This document shows positions 26,210 to 34,699 of a DNA stretch of 64,000 bases, in pieces. The position numbers and the translations under genes are program-made. Source of the stretch: CAKXIK01 sp050947015 (GTDB lineage Bacteria > Bacillota > Clostridia > Oscillospirales > Acutalibacteraceae). The first letter of the stretch is position 1; every line of letters begins with the position of its first letter. The DNA lies in contig JBMNVT010000010.1 of assembly GCA_050947015.1 (NCBI GenBank), positions 1 to 64,000 of the forward strand. The letters run 5' to 3'. The notes beneath the pieces were generated by a model that searched no databases, was not told where the DNA came from, and saw only the letters and a program-made list of their open reading frames with translations.

Positions 26210-26890
26210 TTATTCCGTAAAGCACGTTGTGCCCCGGCGGCGGAATTCGCATTTCCCCCGCAGCGCACAGGTTCTGCATCCCGCCAAAGCTCCCGTTACC
26301 GGATAATCCGCAAGACCGAGCACCGCGGTCACCGATTTGCGCGGGATCAGCAGATTTTCCGCAGAGGCAGAAAGACCGATCCGTTTTCCAGCCTCCAGTA
26401 CTGCTAAAAAATCCTTTTGCACCGCAAGCGGCACGTCGCCATATCCGGGCGAAAAACGGGAGGTCAAAAACTCCCCACGCAAAACCGCCTCGCCGCGCAG
26501 TCGGCCTTCCTCTGCGTTGCAAACCGATTCCACCATAGCGCTTGCGCAGCAATCCAACACCACTGCGCGCGCCATATCAACGATCTGCGCCGTGCGGATG
26601 GCTCGGTCCACCCCTTCGCCAAGTGTCACTGCCAACAGCACCGCCCGGCGGCATCCGTTCAAATGGCGCTGCAAGTCGCTGCCGGGAATCCTTAGCCCGG
26701 TTCCGGCAAAGGCGACAAACTCGGGACCGACGCAATCCAGATCAAACACCCGGCAAACCGCGCGCGGATTTGCCGCCTGCCTGACTTCCAAAAGGCAGCG
26801 GTCGAGCAGCGCCCGGGTGGAATCATCCTCGGTTGTGCAGTGCAAATAGCGCAGCACCTCCGCGCGGTCTATTTCATATATTTCACTCAT
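26210..26890 (-). CDS. Stand-alone methionine synthase activation-domain protein
   Basis: 226 residues. The central RFSPGYGDVPLAVQ matches the RxxxGY AdoMet-binding motif of the MetH C-terminal activation domain, and VLLAVTLGEGVD precedes it. The C-terminus ends with CRTCALRGKCEFRRR, a Cys cluster often present in clostridial versions. It should remethylate cob(II)alamin-inactivated MetH with AdoMet and an electron donor. It lies between metF and metH, 12 nt after metF and 32 nt before metH, so the three make one operon for methyl supply to methionine. Confidence 0.87.
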   Translation of the reverse strand: MSEIYEIDRAEVLRYLHCTTEDDSTRALLDRCLLEVRQAANPRAVCRVFDLDCVGPEFVAFAGTGLRIPGSDLQRHLNGCRRAVLLAVTLGEGVDRAIRTAQIVDMARAVVLDCCASAMVESVCNAEEGRLRGEAVLRGEFLTSRFSPGYGDVPLAVQKDFLAVLEAGKRIGLSASAENLLIPRKSVTAVLGLADYPVTGALAGCRTCALRGKCEFRRRGTTCFTE

Positions 26891-26902
26891 GGAGCCTCCC
26901 GA

Positions 26903-27796
26903 TCAGTTCTGTGCGCCGGGCACGCGGTTCACGCAGCGGATGATGGAACGGACGTTACGGCAGATGCGTGACGCAACCTCCGGATTGTTCATTGTATACA
27001 GGTGAATTCCCTGCACGCCGCTGGAAACCAGATCGATAATCTGTTCACTGGCATAGGCAATGCCCGCATCGTACATGGCTTCCGGATCGCTGCCGTACCG
27101 GCTCATCATTTTCGCAAATTTCTTCGGCAAGCTGGCTCCGCAAAGCGAAACCATCCTCTCCACCTGTTTTTTGTTCACGACCGGCATAATTCCCGCTTCC
27201 ACCGGAACCTCGATGCCTGCCGAACGGACACGGTACAGAAAATCTATAAAATCGTGATTATCAAAAAACAACTGAGAAATCAGGTGAGTCGCACCGGCAT
27301 CCACCTTTTCTTTCAAGTGGCGCAGATCCTCCTCGGGAGAAAGCGCCTCCGGGTGCGTTTCCGGGTAACAGGCGGCGGCAATGCCCATTTTGCTGTTTTC
27401 ACGAATCAATTCAATTAGTTCGCACGCATAATGAAAGTCTTCCTTCGGTGTGCGGGAAGGATCGCGGTCGCCGCGCAGCGCCAGCACGTTTTCGACACCG
27501 GCTTCCTCCAGCTGCTTTAAAACGCCAAGCACCTCGCCGCGGCTGAGATTGACGCAAGAAAGATGCGCCAGCGGCTCGATACCGTATTGATGCTTAATCA
27601 ACGATGAAATTTTGCAGGTGGAATTATCCGCCAGACTGCCGCCCGCACCAAATGTAACGCTGATAAAATCCGGTTCAAACGGCCGCATCTCGCCGAGAAT
27701 ATCTGTAATGGATTCCAGAGGGCTGGTTTTTTTAGGCGGAAAAACCTCCAGAGAAAATACGGTTTTTCGCGAGTTGTCAATTTCCGAAAGCTTCAT
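26903..27796 (-). CDS. metF: Methylenetetrahydrofolate reductase
   Basis: 297 residues, the usual bacterial MetF size. Flavoprotein TIM barrel reducing 5,10-methylene-THF to 5-methyl-THF. Motifs: VFSLEVFPPKKT at the N-terminus with the catalytic Glu, FISVTFGAGGS, LSCVNLS, ENVLALRGDRD and GATHLISQLFFDN. GGAGAGACAAAATC precedes ATG 27796. First gene of the metF-activation protein-metH operon. I see no SAM riboswitch or T-box in the 100 nt upstream. Confidence 0.96.
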   Translation of the reverse strand: MKLSEIDNSRKTVFSLEVFPPKKTSPLESITDILGEMRPFEPDFISVTFGAGGSLADNSTCKISSLIKHQYGIEPLAHLSCVNLSRGEVLGVLKQLEEAGVENVLALRGDRDPSRTPKEDFHYACELIELIRENSKMGIAAACYPETHPEALSPEEDLRHLKEKVDAGATHLISQLFFDNHDFIDFLYRVRSAGIEVPVEAGIMPVVNKKQVERMVSLCGASLPKKFAKMMSRYGSDPEAMYDAGIAYASEQIIDLVSSGVQGIHLYTMNNPEVASRICRNVRSIIRCVNRVPGAQN

Positions 27797-27859
27797 GATT
27801 TTGTCTCTCCTTTTTACATAAATTCCAAACCGGCAGCGGATTTCATTTCCATCGCAACT

Positions 27860-27889
27860 AAAAAACGGAGCCTTTATTTCGGCTCCGTG
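27860..27889 (-). terminator. Terminator of the polysaccharide operon
   Basis: ACGGAGCC-TTTATTTC-GGCTCCGT with a T-run on the minus strand (A-run at 27860-27865 on plus). It closes the CapD/sugar transferase operon. Confidence 0.85.
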
Positions 27890-27898
27890 TGATTCCTG

Positions 27899-28546
27899 TT
27901 ACTTTCGCGGAGCCCTGGGTTCGCCGTCCTGCTGCGCAGCCGCCTCCCGTTCCAGTTCGCCGGTGCCGCCCTCCACAACGCCCTTGTGATGGAGCACCGC
28001 GCCAATGGTTCCGAAAAAACATTTCACATCAAAAGCGAAGCTTATCCGCTGCACGTACTCCCCGTCCAGCTTCGCTTTTTCCTCAATCGGCAGCTCGTCA
28101 CGTCCGTTAATCTGCGCCCAGCCCGTCAAACCGGGGCGGACGTCGTTTGCTCCGTATTTGTCCCGCTCCGCAATCAGGTCGTCCTGATTCCACAAGGCAG
28201 GCCGGGGGCCGATGATTGCCATCTGCCCCGCAAGAATATTCAGAATCTGCGGCAGCTCATCCAGCGAGGTCTGCCGCAAAAACCGGCCGACGCGGGTAAT
28301 ATATTGGTCCGGATCTTTCAGCAGATGCGTCGGCGTGTCGTGCGGTGTGTCGACACGCATGGTGCGGAATTTCAGAATCGGAAAACATTTTTTGCGAAGA
28401 CCGACACGCTTCTGCCGGAACAGCACCGGCCCGCGGGAATCGATTTTAATCGCAGCAATCAAAACCAAAAACAGCGGTGAAAGCAGAAGGAGCCCCAACA
28501 GGGCAAGAATAAAATCCAGAATACGTTTGATTCCGTTTTGATACAC
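27899..28546 (-). CDS. Undecaprenyl-phosphate sugar phosphotransferase (bacterial sugar transferase)
   Basis: About 215 residues from GTG 28546 (reads VYQNGIKRILDF), which has GGAGAG 6 nt upstream; the longer TTG 28597 overlaps the upstream stop but gives an unusual N-terminus. One hydrophobic N-terminal helix (ILALLGLLLLSPLFLVLIAA), then the catalytic motifs FRQKRVG, KFRTM, SLDELPQ, IGPRP and PGLTGWAQINGRD of the PF02397 family. It loads the first sugar-1-phosphate onto the lipid carrier for exopolysaccharide or glycan synthesis. It follows the CapD-like gene. Confidence 0.92.
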   Translation of the reverse strand: MYQNGIKRILDFILALLGLLLLSPLFLVLIAAIKIDSRGPVLFRQKRVGLRKKCFPILKFRTMRVDTPHDTPTHLLKDPDQYITRVGRFLRQTSLDELPQILNILAGQMAIIGPRPALWNQDDLIAERDKYGANDVRPGLTGWAQINGRDELPIEEKAKLDGEYVQRISFAFDVKCFFGTIGAVLHHKGVVEGGTGELEREAAAQQDGEPRAPRK

Positions 28547-28593
28547 AGCATTCTCTCCGTTCTTTTGGATATAAAAATCCGTTTTCGGGCGGC

Positions 28594-30552
28594 TCAATCC
28601 TCGTCAAGATCCCCTGCTTTTTCCGTTTGCACGGCCTGCTCTTTTTCCCGCAGCTCCGCTTCGCGGCGGGCATTGACTTCCTCCGGCGCGCGGAAGGTCG
28701 GCACCAGCCTGCTGATTTCCGCACGAATGTCAACGGTGTCGTCCATCATTACCGAGCGCAGATGTTCCAGCCCCGCCTCGTATTCCGCTTCGTTGAATTC
28801 AATGGGATGACCGATATGGATCAGCTTGTTCGGCGTGGTGGACATGCCTTCCTCGTCCATCAGCAGCTCCTCGTAAAGCTTTTCTCCCGGGCGCAGCCCC
28901 GTAAACTCAATATCAATATCAACATACGGCATATGGCCGGAAAGGCGAATCAGGTTTTCCGCAAGGTCAAGAATCCGAACCGGTTTACCCATATCCAGCA
29001 CAAAAATTTCGCCGCCTTTTGCCAGCGCACCCGCCTCCAGCACCAGCGAAACCGCTTCCGGAATCGTCATAAAATAACGGATGATATTTGGGTCTGTCAC
29101 AGTAACGGGACCGCCCTTTTCAATCTGACGCTTGAACAGCGGAATCACGCTGCCGTTGCTGCCAAGCACATTGCCGAAACGAACCGCCACATAATCGGTT
29201 TTGGAACGGCCGTTGTACATCTGAATAATCATTTCGCACATTCGTTTGGTCGCGCCCATCACGTTGGTGGGATTGACGGCTTTGTCGGTAGAGATCATAA
29301 CAAAGCGCTTCACGCCCCAGCGGTCAGCCGCCTGAACGGTTTTCAGCGTACCGAAAACGTTGTTTTTGATCGCCTCGTTCGGACTAACCTCCATCAGCGG
29401 GACATGCTTATGTGCCGCCGCATGATACACAATATCCGGTCGGTAAGTTTCCATGACGGAATTAATACGCTTGGTGTCGCGCACTGAACCGATCAGTGCA
29501 ATCAGATTCAGATCCGGAAAGTTGCGCAGCAGCTCGTTTTGAATATCGTAGGCATTGTTTTCATAAACGTCGAAGATGAGCAGCAGCTTCGGGCCGTAGC
29601 GTGCAATCTGCCGGCAAAGCTCGCTGCCGATGGAACCTCCGCCGCCGGTGACCAGCACGGTTTTTCCATGCACATAATTCATTACGTTGGAAAGATCAAC
29701 CCGAACCGGCTCCCGCCCGAGAAGATCCTCAATTTCAACATCACGCACGGAACCGATTTTAACTTCGCCGTTAAGCATCTGATAAACACCGGGCAGTGTT
29801 TCCAGCTTGCACTCCGTTTCCTTGCAGATGTTCAAAATTGCCGCGCGGTCTTCCAAAGACGCGGTTGGAATGGCAAAAATAATCTCATTCGCGTTCGTTT
29901 CCATTGCGGCCTGTTTGATGGTGTCGCGTCCGCCAAAAATGCGGATCCCGTGAATATACTGGCCGATTTTGGCAGGGGAATCGTCTATTACGGCAACAAC
30001 GGTGCAGTTGTTCAGGTAACTGCTGGTGGCAATCTCCCGAATCAAAACATCAGCTGCCTCTCCCGCGCCGATAATCATAATCCTGCGTTCCCGCGGTGCT
30101 TCGCCCGTTTCATCCTCCGCCGGCCTGGACTCCTGCAGCTTTCGGGCGGCCCGGTAAACAAAGCGCGTGCCGATGGTAAGCAAAATCAGGATAAAACCGG
30201 AGGTGACATAGCAGCTGCGCGGAATCGGCAATTTTACCAGCGTGCTGCCGACAAAATGCACCACAGACGAAACCGCACAGGCAAACACGACAGAATATGC
30301 TTCTTCAAAACTTGCATACTGCCAAAGGCTGTTGTAAAGCCGGAACAGAGCAAAAATAATAACGGTCAGCAGCGTATTGATCGGAATATATTGCAGAAAA
30401 TTCATCAAAAACTGCTGCCGAACCGCATCGAAATTGAATTCATAACGCAGAAAAAGCGCCAAAAATGACGCCAGATTAATGCAGACGACGTCGCTGAGAA
30501 ACAGGCAGGTCACCCGCACGGCTTTCTCCTTGGAATATTTCTTAAAAAACAT
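28594..30552 (-). CDS. CapD/WbpM-type nucleotide-sugar epimerase/dehydratase
   Basis: 652 residues. Four hydrophobic N-terminal helices (about 15-140), a CoA-binding-like Rossmann domain (RIMIIGAGEAADVLI), then the SDR catalytic domain with TVLVTGGGGSIGSELCRQI near 295, YHAAAHKHVPLME, FVMISTDKAV and MGATKRMCEM (the Met-x3-Lys variant of the SDR active site). It acts on UDP-HexNAc to give dehydrated or epimerised sugars such as precursors of QuiNAc or bacillosamine (inference). It is transcribed from a promoter at 30706-30734 with a 150-nt leader and precedes the sugar transferase. Confidence 0.92.
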   Translation of the reverse strand: MFFKKYSKEKAVRVTCLFLSDVVCINLASFLALFLRYEFNFDAVRQQFLMNFLQYIPINTLLTVIIFALFRLYNSLWQYASFEEAYSVVFACAVSSVVHFVGSTLVKLPIPRSCYVTSGFILILLTIGTRFVYRAARKLQESRPAEDETGEAPRERRIMIIGAGEAADVLIREIATSSYLNNCTVVAVIDDSPAKIGQYIHGIRIFGGRDTIKQAAMETNANEIIFAIPTASLEDRAAILNICKETECKLETLPGVYQMLNGEVKIGSVRDVEIEDLLGREPVRVDLSNVMNYVHGKTVLVTGGGGSIGSELCRQIARYGPKLLLIFDVYENNAYDIQNELLRNFPDLNLIALIGSVRDTKRINSVMETYRPDIVYHAAAHKHVPLMEVSPNEAIKNNVFGTLKTVQAADRWGVKRFVMISTDKAVNPTNVMGATKRMCEMIIQMYNGRSKTDYVAVRFGNVLGSNGSVIPLFKRQIEKGGPVTVTDPNIIRYFMTIPEAVSLVLEAGALAKGGEIFVLDMGKPVRILDLAENLIRLSGHMPYVDIDIEFTGLRPGEKLYEELLMDEEGMSTTPNKLIHIGHPIEFNEAEYEAGLEHLRSVMMDDTVDIRAEISRLVPTFRAPEEVNARREAELREKEQAVQTEKAGDLDED

Positions 30553-30571
30553 ATGAAGCTTCCTTTGCTTT

Positions 30572-30682
30572 TCATTTTTCAGGTCTGCGGCCCTTACGCA
30601 GCTTAAATTTTCCGGTGCCGAGGCAATGAATGGGCTTGTCTTTCCGCCGAAAAATTGAAAGCATGATGAGTTTCAACCGCAT
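30572..30682 (-). CDS. Small basic ORF in the capD leader
   Basis: 36 codons from ATG 30682, starting MRLKLIMLSIFRRKDKPI and ending KLRKGRRPEK, stopping 19 nt before the CapD-like start. It is rich in Lys/Arg. The predicted transcription start is only about 17 nt upstream of the ATG and no Shine-Dalgarno is visible, so it would be nearly leaderless. Possible leader peptide; could be chance. Confidence 0.3.
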   Translation of the reverse strand: MRLKLIMLSIFRRKDKPIHCLGTGKFKLRKGRRPEK

Positions 30683-30705
30683 TTGTTTGTGAATCATTGC
30701 TGATA

Positions 30706-30734
30706 ATTATAGCATCCAGATAGCTTTAAGTCAA
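30706..30734 (-). promoter_or_regulatory. Promoter of the capD operon
   Basis: On the minus strand TTGACT (30729-30734), 17-nt spacer, TATAAT (30706-30711). The remaining intergenic stretch to pgk (30735-30844) shows no gene. Confidence 0.8.
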
Positions 30735-30844
30735 TTCATGGGGATGCTTTTCCGCGGATTTGTGCAGAAAACGGCGAAAAACCGCCTCAGATTTTGAATA
30801 AATTAAAAACATTACTATTTTGTGCTCTTTTGTCCCGGAAACGC

Positions 30845-30873
30845 TTGAAAAAAACGTTTTTTTCGCATATAAT
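30845..30873 (+). promoter_or_regulatory. Promoter of pgk-tpiA-gpmI
   Basis: TTGAAA 30845-30850, 17-nt spacer with A and T tracts, TATAAT 30868-30873, about 50 nt before pgk. Confidence 0.8.
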
Positions 30874-30922
30874 AAAAGGCAGTTACTGACATATTTTTAA
30901 CAAAGACGAGGTGCCATCTGAA

Positions 30923-32119
30923 ATGAATTATCTGAACAAGAAAACCGTGGAAGACATCGACGTGAAGGGCAAGCGCGTTCTGGTTCGCTGCGACTTCAAC
31001 GTTCCGTTCGATGCCGAGGGCAACATCAGCGACCCCAAGCGTATTGACGAAGCTCTGAAAACCATCAAATACCTGCTGGCTCAAAACGCCCGCCTCATCC
31101 TCTGTTCCCATCTTGGCCGTCCGAAGGGCGAGTTCAACATGAAATATTCCCTAGCTCCCGTTGCCGCTTACCTGACCAAGGCGCTCGGTCAGGAAGTCAA
31201 AATGGCGACCGACGTGGTCGGCGAAAGCGCCCAGTCTCTTGCCGCTTCTCTGAAAGACGGCGAAGCGATGCTGATCGAGAATGTCCGTTTCCACAAGGAA
31301 GAGGAAAAAAATGATCCCGAATTCGCAAAGAAGCTTGCCTCCCTTGCCGAAATTTATGTAAACGATGCGTTTGGCACGGCTCACCGCGCCCACGCTTCCA
31401 CCGCCGGCGTTGCCGATTATCTGCCGGCCGTATGCGGCTACCTGATCCAGAAAGAGATTACCATTATGGGCGGCGCACTAGAAAACCCGAAGCATCCGTT
31501 TGTCGCCATCCTCGGTGGCGCAAAAGTTTCCGACAAAATCGGCGTTATCAACAACCTGATTGACAAGGTCGACACCCTCATCATCGGCGGCGGCATGGCT
31601 TACACCTTCATGCGCGCTATCGGCAATTCGACCGGCACCTCCATCTGTGAAGAGGACAAGCTTGACCTTGCCCGTGAGCTGATGCAGAAAGCGCGCGAAA
31701 AGGGCGTCAACTTCATTATTCCGGTGGACAACATTGTCGGCCGCGAATACAAGAGCGACACCCCGTTCATGCGCATTTATTCCGACGCGATCCCGGACGG
31801 CTGGATGGGTCTCGACATTGGGCCGACCACACAGGAGCTTTTCGCAAAAACATTGATCGGCAGCGGCACGGTTGTTTGGAATGGCCCGATGGGTGTTTCG
31901 GAATGGGATAACTTTGCCGGCGGCACCATTGCTGTTGCAAAGGCTGTCGCTGAAAGCGGCGCGATTTCGATCATCGGCGGCGGCGATTCCGCGGCAGCCG
32001 TTGAAAAGCTTGGTTTTGCCGATAAAATGACTCATATCTCCACCGGCGGCGGCGCTTCCCTCGAATTTTTGGAGGGCAAGGTTCTGCCCGGCATCGCCTG
32101 CCTGAACGACAAAGACTGA
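30923..32119 (+). CDS. pgk: Phosphoglycerate kinase
   Basis: 398 residues, standard PGK length. It converts 1,3-bisphosphoglycerate + ADP to 3-phosphoglycerate + ATP. Motifs: RVLVRCDFNVPFD, LCSHLGRPKGE, NDAFGTAHRAHAS, AILGGAKVSDKIGVI and the C-terminal IGGGDSAAAVEKLG and HISTGGGASLEFLEG. ATG 30923 (MNYLNKKTV) with GAGGTG about 10 nt upstream is preferred to GTG 30911. No gapA lies immediately upstream, unlike the common gapA-pgk-tpiA order. Confidence 0.97.
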   Translation: MNYLNKKTVEDIDVKGKRVLVRCDFNVPFDAEGNISDPKRIDEALKTIKYLLAQNARLILCSHLGRPKGEFNMKYSLAPVAAYLTKALGQEVKMATDVVGESAQSLAASLKDGEAMLIENVRFHKEEEKNDPEFAKKLASLAEIYVNDAFGTAHRAHASTAGVADYLPAVCGYLIQKEITIMGGALENPKHPFVAILGGAKVSDKIGVINNLIDKVDTLIIGGGMAYTFMRAIGNSTGTSICEEDKLDLARELMQKAREKGVNFIIPVDNIVGREYKSDTPFMRIYSDAIPDGWMGLDIGPTTQELFAKTLIGSGTVVWNGPMGVSEWDNFAGGTIAVAKAVAESGAISIIGGGDSAAAVEKLGFADKMTHISTGGGASLEFLEGKVLPGIACLNDKD

Positions 32120-32209
32120 TCGAATCAAGTTTGCAAGCGGTACGGCGAACTGCCGTGCCGCATTGTGTGTTTTAGAGAATTTTTTGAAGTCTGAAAGGAA
32201 TGTTTCGTT

Positions 32210-32977
32210 ATGAACAAAACTCTTCGCCGTGCGGTAATCGCCGGAAACTGGAAAATGAACAAAACCCCCGCCGAAGCCAGGGAGCTGCTTTCCGCCATCG
32301 CTCCGCTGGTCAAAAATGCGGGCTGCAGCGTGATTGCCTGCGTGCCGTTTGTTGATCTCTCCACTGCACTGGAATCCACTGTGGGCACCAATATTGAAAT
32401 CGGCGCCGAAAATTGCCACTGGGAAAAATCTGGTGCATTCACCGGAGAGATCTCGGCCGAAATGCTGGCTTCGATGAACGTCAAGTACGTCATCATCGGC
32501 CACAGCGAGCGCCGTACCTATTTTGGTGAGACCGACGTCACCGTAAACAAGCGTATCCGCGCTGCGCTGGATGCCGGCCTTTCCGTCATCCTCTGCGTAG
32601 GCGAAACACTCGAGCAGCGCGAGCAGGGCATCACCGATGAGCTGGTCGCCATGCAGACCAAAATCGCTCTGGGCGGCGTTTCCGCCGAAGAGCTTGGCCG
32701 CATCATCATCGCTTATGAGCCCGTTTGGGCCATCGGCACCGGACGCACCGCGACCGCAGAGCAGGCAAACGAAGTCTGCGCCGCCATCCGCGCCGTTGTT
32801 GCAAAGCTTTATTCCCAGGCCGATGCCGACGCACTGACGATCCAGTACGGCGGTTCCATGAATGCGAAAAACGCTGCCGAGCTGCTTGCTCAGCCGGATG
32901 TTGACGGCGGATTGATCGGCGGCGCCTCGCTGAAACCGGCCGATTTTGCCGCGATCGTAGAAGCCGCCAGCAAATAA
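32210..32977 (+). CDS. tpiA: Triosephosphate isomerase
   Basis: 255 residues, normal length. GNWKMNKTPAEA carries the N-terminal Asn/Lys of the active site, VIIGHSERRTYFGE the catalytic His, and YEPVWAIGTGRTAT the catalytic Glu. It interconverts dihydroxyacetone phosphate and glyceraldehyde 3-phosphate. AAAGGA precedes ATG 32210. It lies 90 nt after pgk, in the same operon, and is followed by the repeated hairpin and gpmI. Confidence 0.97.
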   Translation: MNKTLRRAVIAGNWKMNKTPAEARELLSAIAPLVKNAGCSVIACVPFVDLSTALESTVGTNIEIGAENCHWEKSGAFTGEISAEMLASMNVKYVIIGHSERRTYFGETDVTVNKRIRAALDAGLSVILCVGETLEQREQGITDELVAMQTKIALGGVSAEELGRIIIAYEPVWAIGTGRTATAEQANEVCAAIRAVVAKLYSQADADALTIQYGGSMNAKNAAELLAQPDVDGGLIGGASLKPADFAAIVEAASK

Positions 32978-33082
32978 AAGTGCGCGAAGCGCACTTTGGA
33001 AAAGACTCTCATTCTGAATGCGGAATTTGCGGAGCAGCCTAAGCTGCGACGGCGAATTCCGGCAAGTGCGCGAAGCGCACTT
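32978..33082. repeat. Duplicated hairpin between tpiA and gpmI
   Basis: The 19-mer AAGTGCGCGAAGCGCACTT, an 8-bp hairpin with a GAA loop, occurs at 32978-32996 and again at 33064-33082. Both copies are followed by similar TTTGG(G)AAA(A/G)GAC sequence. Between them lie GCAGC-CTAA-GCTGC and the inverted halves GCGGAATT and GAATTCCGGC. The second copy ends just before the gpmI ribosome-binding site. Confidence 0.8.
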
Positions 33083-33103
33083 TGGGAAAGGACGTTACCC
33101 TTT

Positions 33104-34618
33104 ATGAAAAAACCGTTGATCCTGATGATTCTTGACGGTTTTGGCTGCGGTCGCGATTATTCCGGCAACGCAATCAAAGCCGCAAAAAAACCGAATATCG
33201 ATTGGATTTTCTCTTCCAACCCGGTTACCCAAATCGGCGCTTCCGGTATGGATGTCGGTCTGCCGGACGGACAGATGGGCAACAGCGAAGTGGGACACAC
33301 CAACATCGGCGCGGGCCGCATCGTGTATCAGGAACTGACCCGCATCACAAAATCCATTGCCGACGGTGACTTTTTCACCAACGAGGCGTTTCTCGCCGCC
33401 ATGGAGAACTGCAAAAAGAACAGCTCCGCACTGCACCTGATGGGGTTGCTTTCCGACGGCGGCGTGCACAGCCACAATTCTCATCTTTACGCGCTGCTGG
33501 AGCTTGCCAAGCGTTCCGGCGTGAAGGATGTTTACGTTCATTGCTTTTTGGACGGCCGCGACGTTCCGCCTTCCTCCGGCAAGGATTATGTTGCGGAACT
33601 TTCCGCAAAAATGCAGGAGCTGGGCGTCGGCAAAATCGCGACCGTTATGGGACGCTATTACGCCATGGACCGCGACAACCGCTGGGAACGCGTTGGCAAG
33701 GCGTATGACGCGATGGTCTACGGCGAGGGTGTGCAGAACGGCGACCCGGTGGCTGCGGTTGCTGAATCGTATCAAAGCGACGTCACCGACGAATTTGTTG
33801 TTCCCACCGTCTGCACCGCCGACGGCAAGATCAAGGCGAACGATTCCGTCGTTTTCTTTAATTTCCGCCCGGACCGTGCCCGCGAAATCACCCGCACGTT
33901 TGTGGATCCGGATTTTTCCGGCTTTGAACGCAAAAACGGCTTCTTCCCGCTGTGTTATGTTTGCATGACGCAGTACGATGCCACGATGCCGAACGTGCAG
34001 GTCGCGTTTCATCCACAGACGCTGAAGAACACCTTCGGCGAGTATATCTCCGGCAAGGGATTAACTCAGCTCCGCATTGCCGAAACGGAAAAATACGCCC
34101 ATGTGACGTTTTTCTTCAACGGCGGCGTGGAAAAAACTTACCCCGGCGAAGACCGCTGCCTCGTACCCTCCCCAAAGGTTGCAACGTATGACCTGCAGCC
34201 TGAAATGAGCGCGTATCAGGTAACGGACAATGTTGTGGAACGCATTGAGAGCGGCAAATATGATGTGATTATTCTCAACTTTGCCAACTGTGATATGGTG
34301 GGGCATACCGGCGTGTTCGACGCCGCCAAAGCCGCCGTGGAGGCAGTTGACAGCTGTGTCGGTCGTGTGGTGGACGCCGTAACCAAAATGGGCGGCGTGG
34401 CGCTGATTACAGCCGACCACGGAAACGCCGACCAGATGTATGAGGACGACGGCTCTCCGTTTACCGCACACACCACCAACCCGGTGCCGTTCTGCGTGGT
34501 CAATTATCCGTGCAAGCTGCGCAAAGGCGGCCGTCTGGCCGATATCGCCCCCACCATGCTGAAAATCCTTGGCATGGAACAGCCTGCCGAAATGACGGGC
34601 GAAAGCATTATTCTGTAA
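33104..34618 (+). CDS. gpmI: 2,3-bisphosphoglycerate-independent phosphoglycerate mutase
   Basis: 504 residues, alkaline-phosphatase-like fold with two Mn ions. LMILDGFGCG gives the metal Asp, MGNSEVGHTNIGAGR contains the phosphoserine nucleophile, and HCFLDGRDVPPSSG, FFNFRPDRAREITR and ADHGNADQM follow. It converts 3-phosphoglycerate to 2-phosphoglycerate. ATG 33104 follows GGAAAGGACG; an open in-frame extension back to 32996 runs through the repeat and is discarded. No eno follows; a strong terminator does. Confidence 0.96.
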   Translation: MKKPLILMILDGFGCGRDYSGNAIKAAKKPNIDWIFSSNPVTQIGASGMDVGLPDGQMGNSEVGHTNIGAGRIVYQELTRITKSIADGDFFTNEAFLAAMENCKKNSSALHLMGLLSDGGVHSHNSHLYALLELAKRSGVKDVYVHCFLDGRDVPPSSGKDYVAELSAKMQELGVGKIATVMGRYYAMDRDNRWERVGKAYDAMVYGEGVQNGDPVAAVAESYQSDVTDEFVVPTVCTADGKIKANDSVVFFNFRPDRAREITRTFVDPDFSGFERKNGFFPLCYVCMTQYDATMPNVQVAFHPQTLKNTFGEYISGKGLTQLRIAETEKYAHVTFFFNGGVEKTYPGEDRCLVPSPKVATYDLQPEMSAYQVTDNVVERIESGKYDVIILNFANCDMVGHTGVFDAAKAAVEAVDSCVGRVVDAVTKMGGVALITADHGNADQMYEDDGSPFTAHTTNPVPFCVVNYPCKLRKGGRLADIAPTMLKILGMEQPAEMTGESIIL

Positions 34619-34630
34619 ACAATCGTTAAC

Positions 34631-34690
34631 TAAAAAAGCTCCCGGCGCAGCTCTGAAATGTTCAAGAGCCCGCGCCGGGAGTTTTCTGTT
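34631..34690. terminator. Bidirectional terminator after gpmI
   Basis: CTCCCGGCGC pairs with GCGCCGGGAG, with an inner GCTCT/AGAGC stem, A-run before and TTTTCTGTTTT after. It serves gpmI and the convergent DUF362 gene. Confidence 0.88.
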
Positions 34691-34699
34691 TTCTGTACG

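Noticed and set aside
27797..27860. SAM riboswitch or T-box before metF
   Set aside because: The leader is only about 60 nt and shows none of the conserved blocks.
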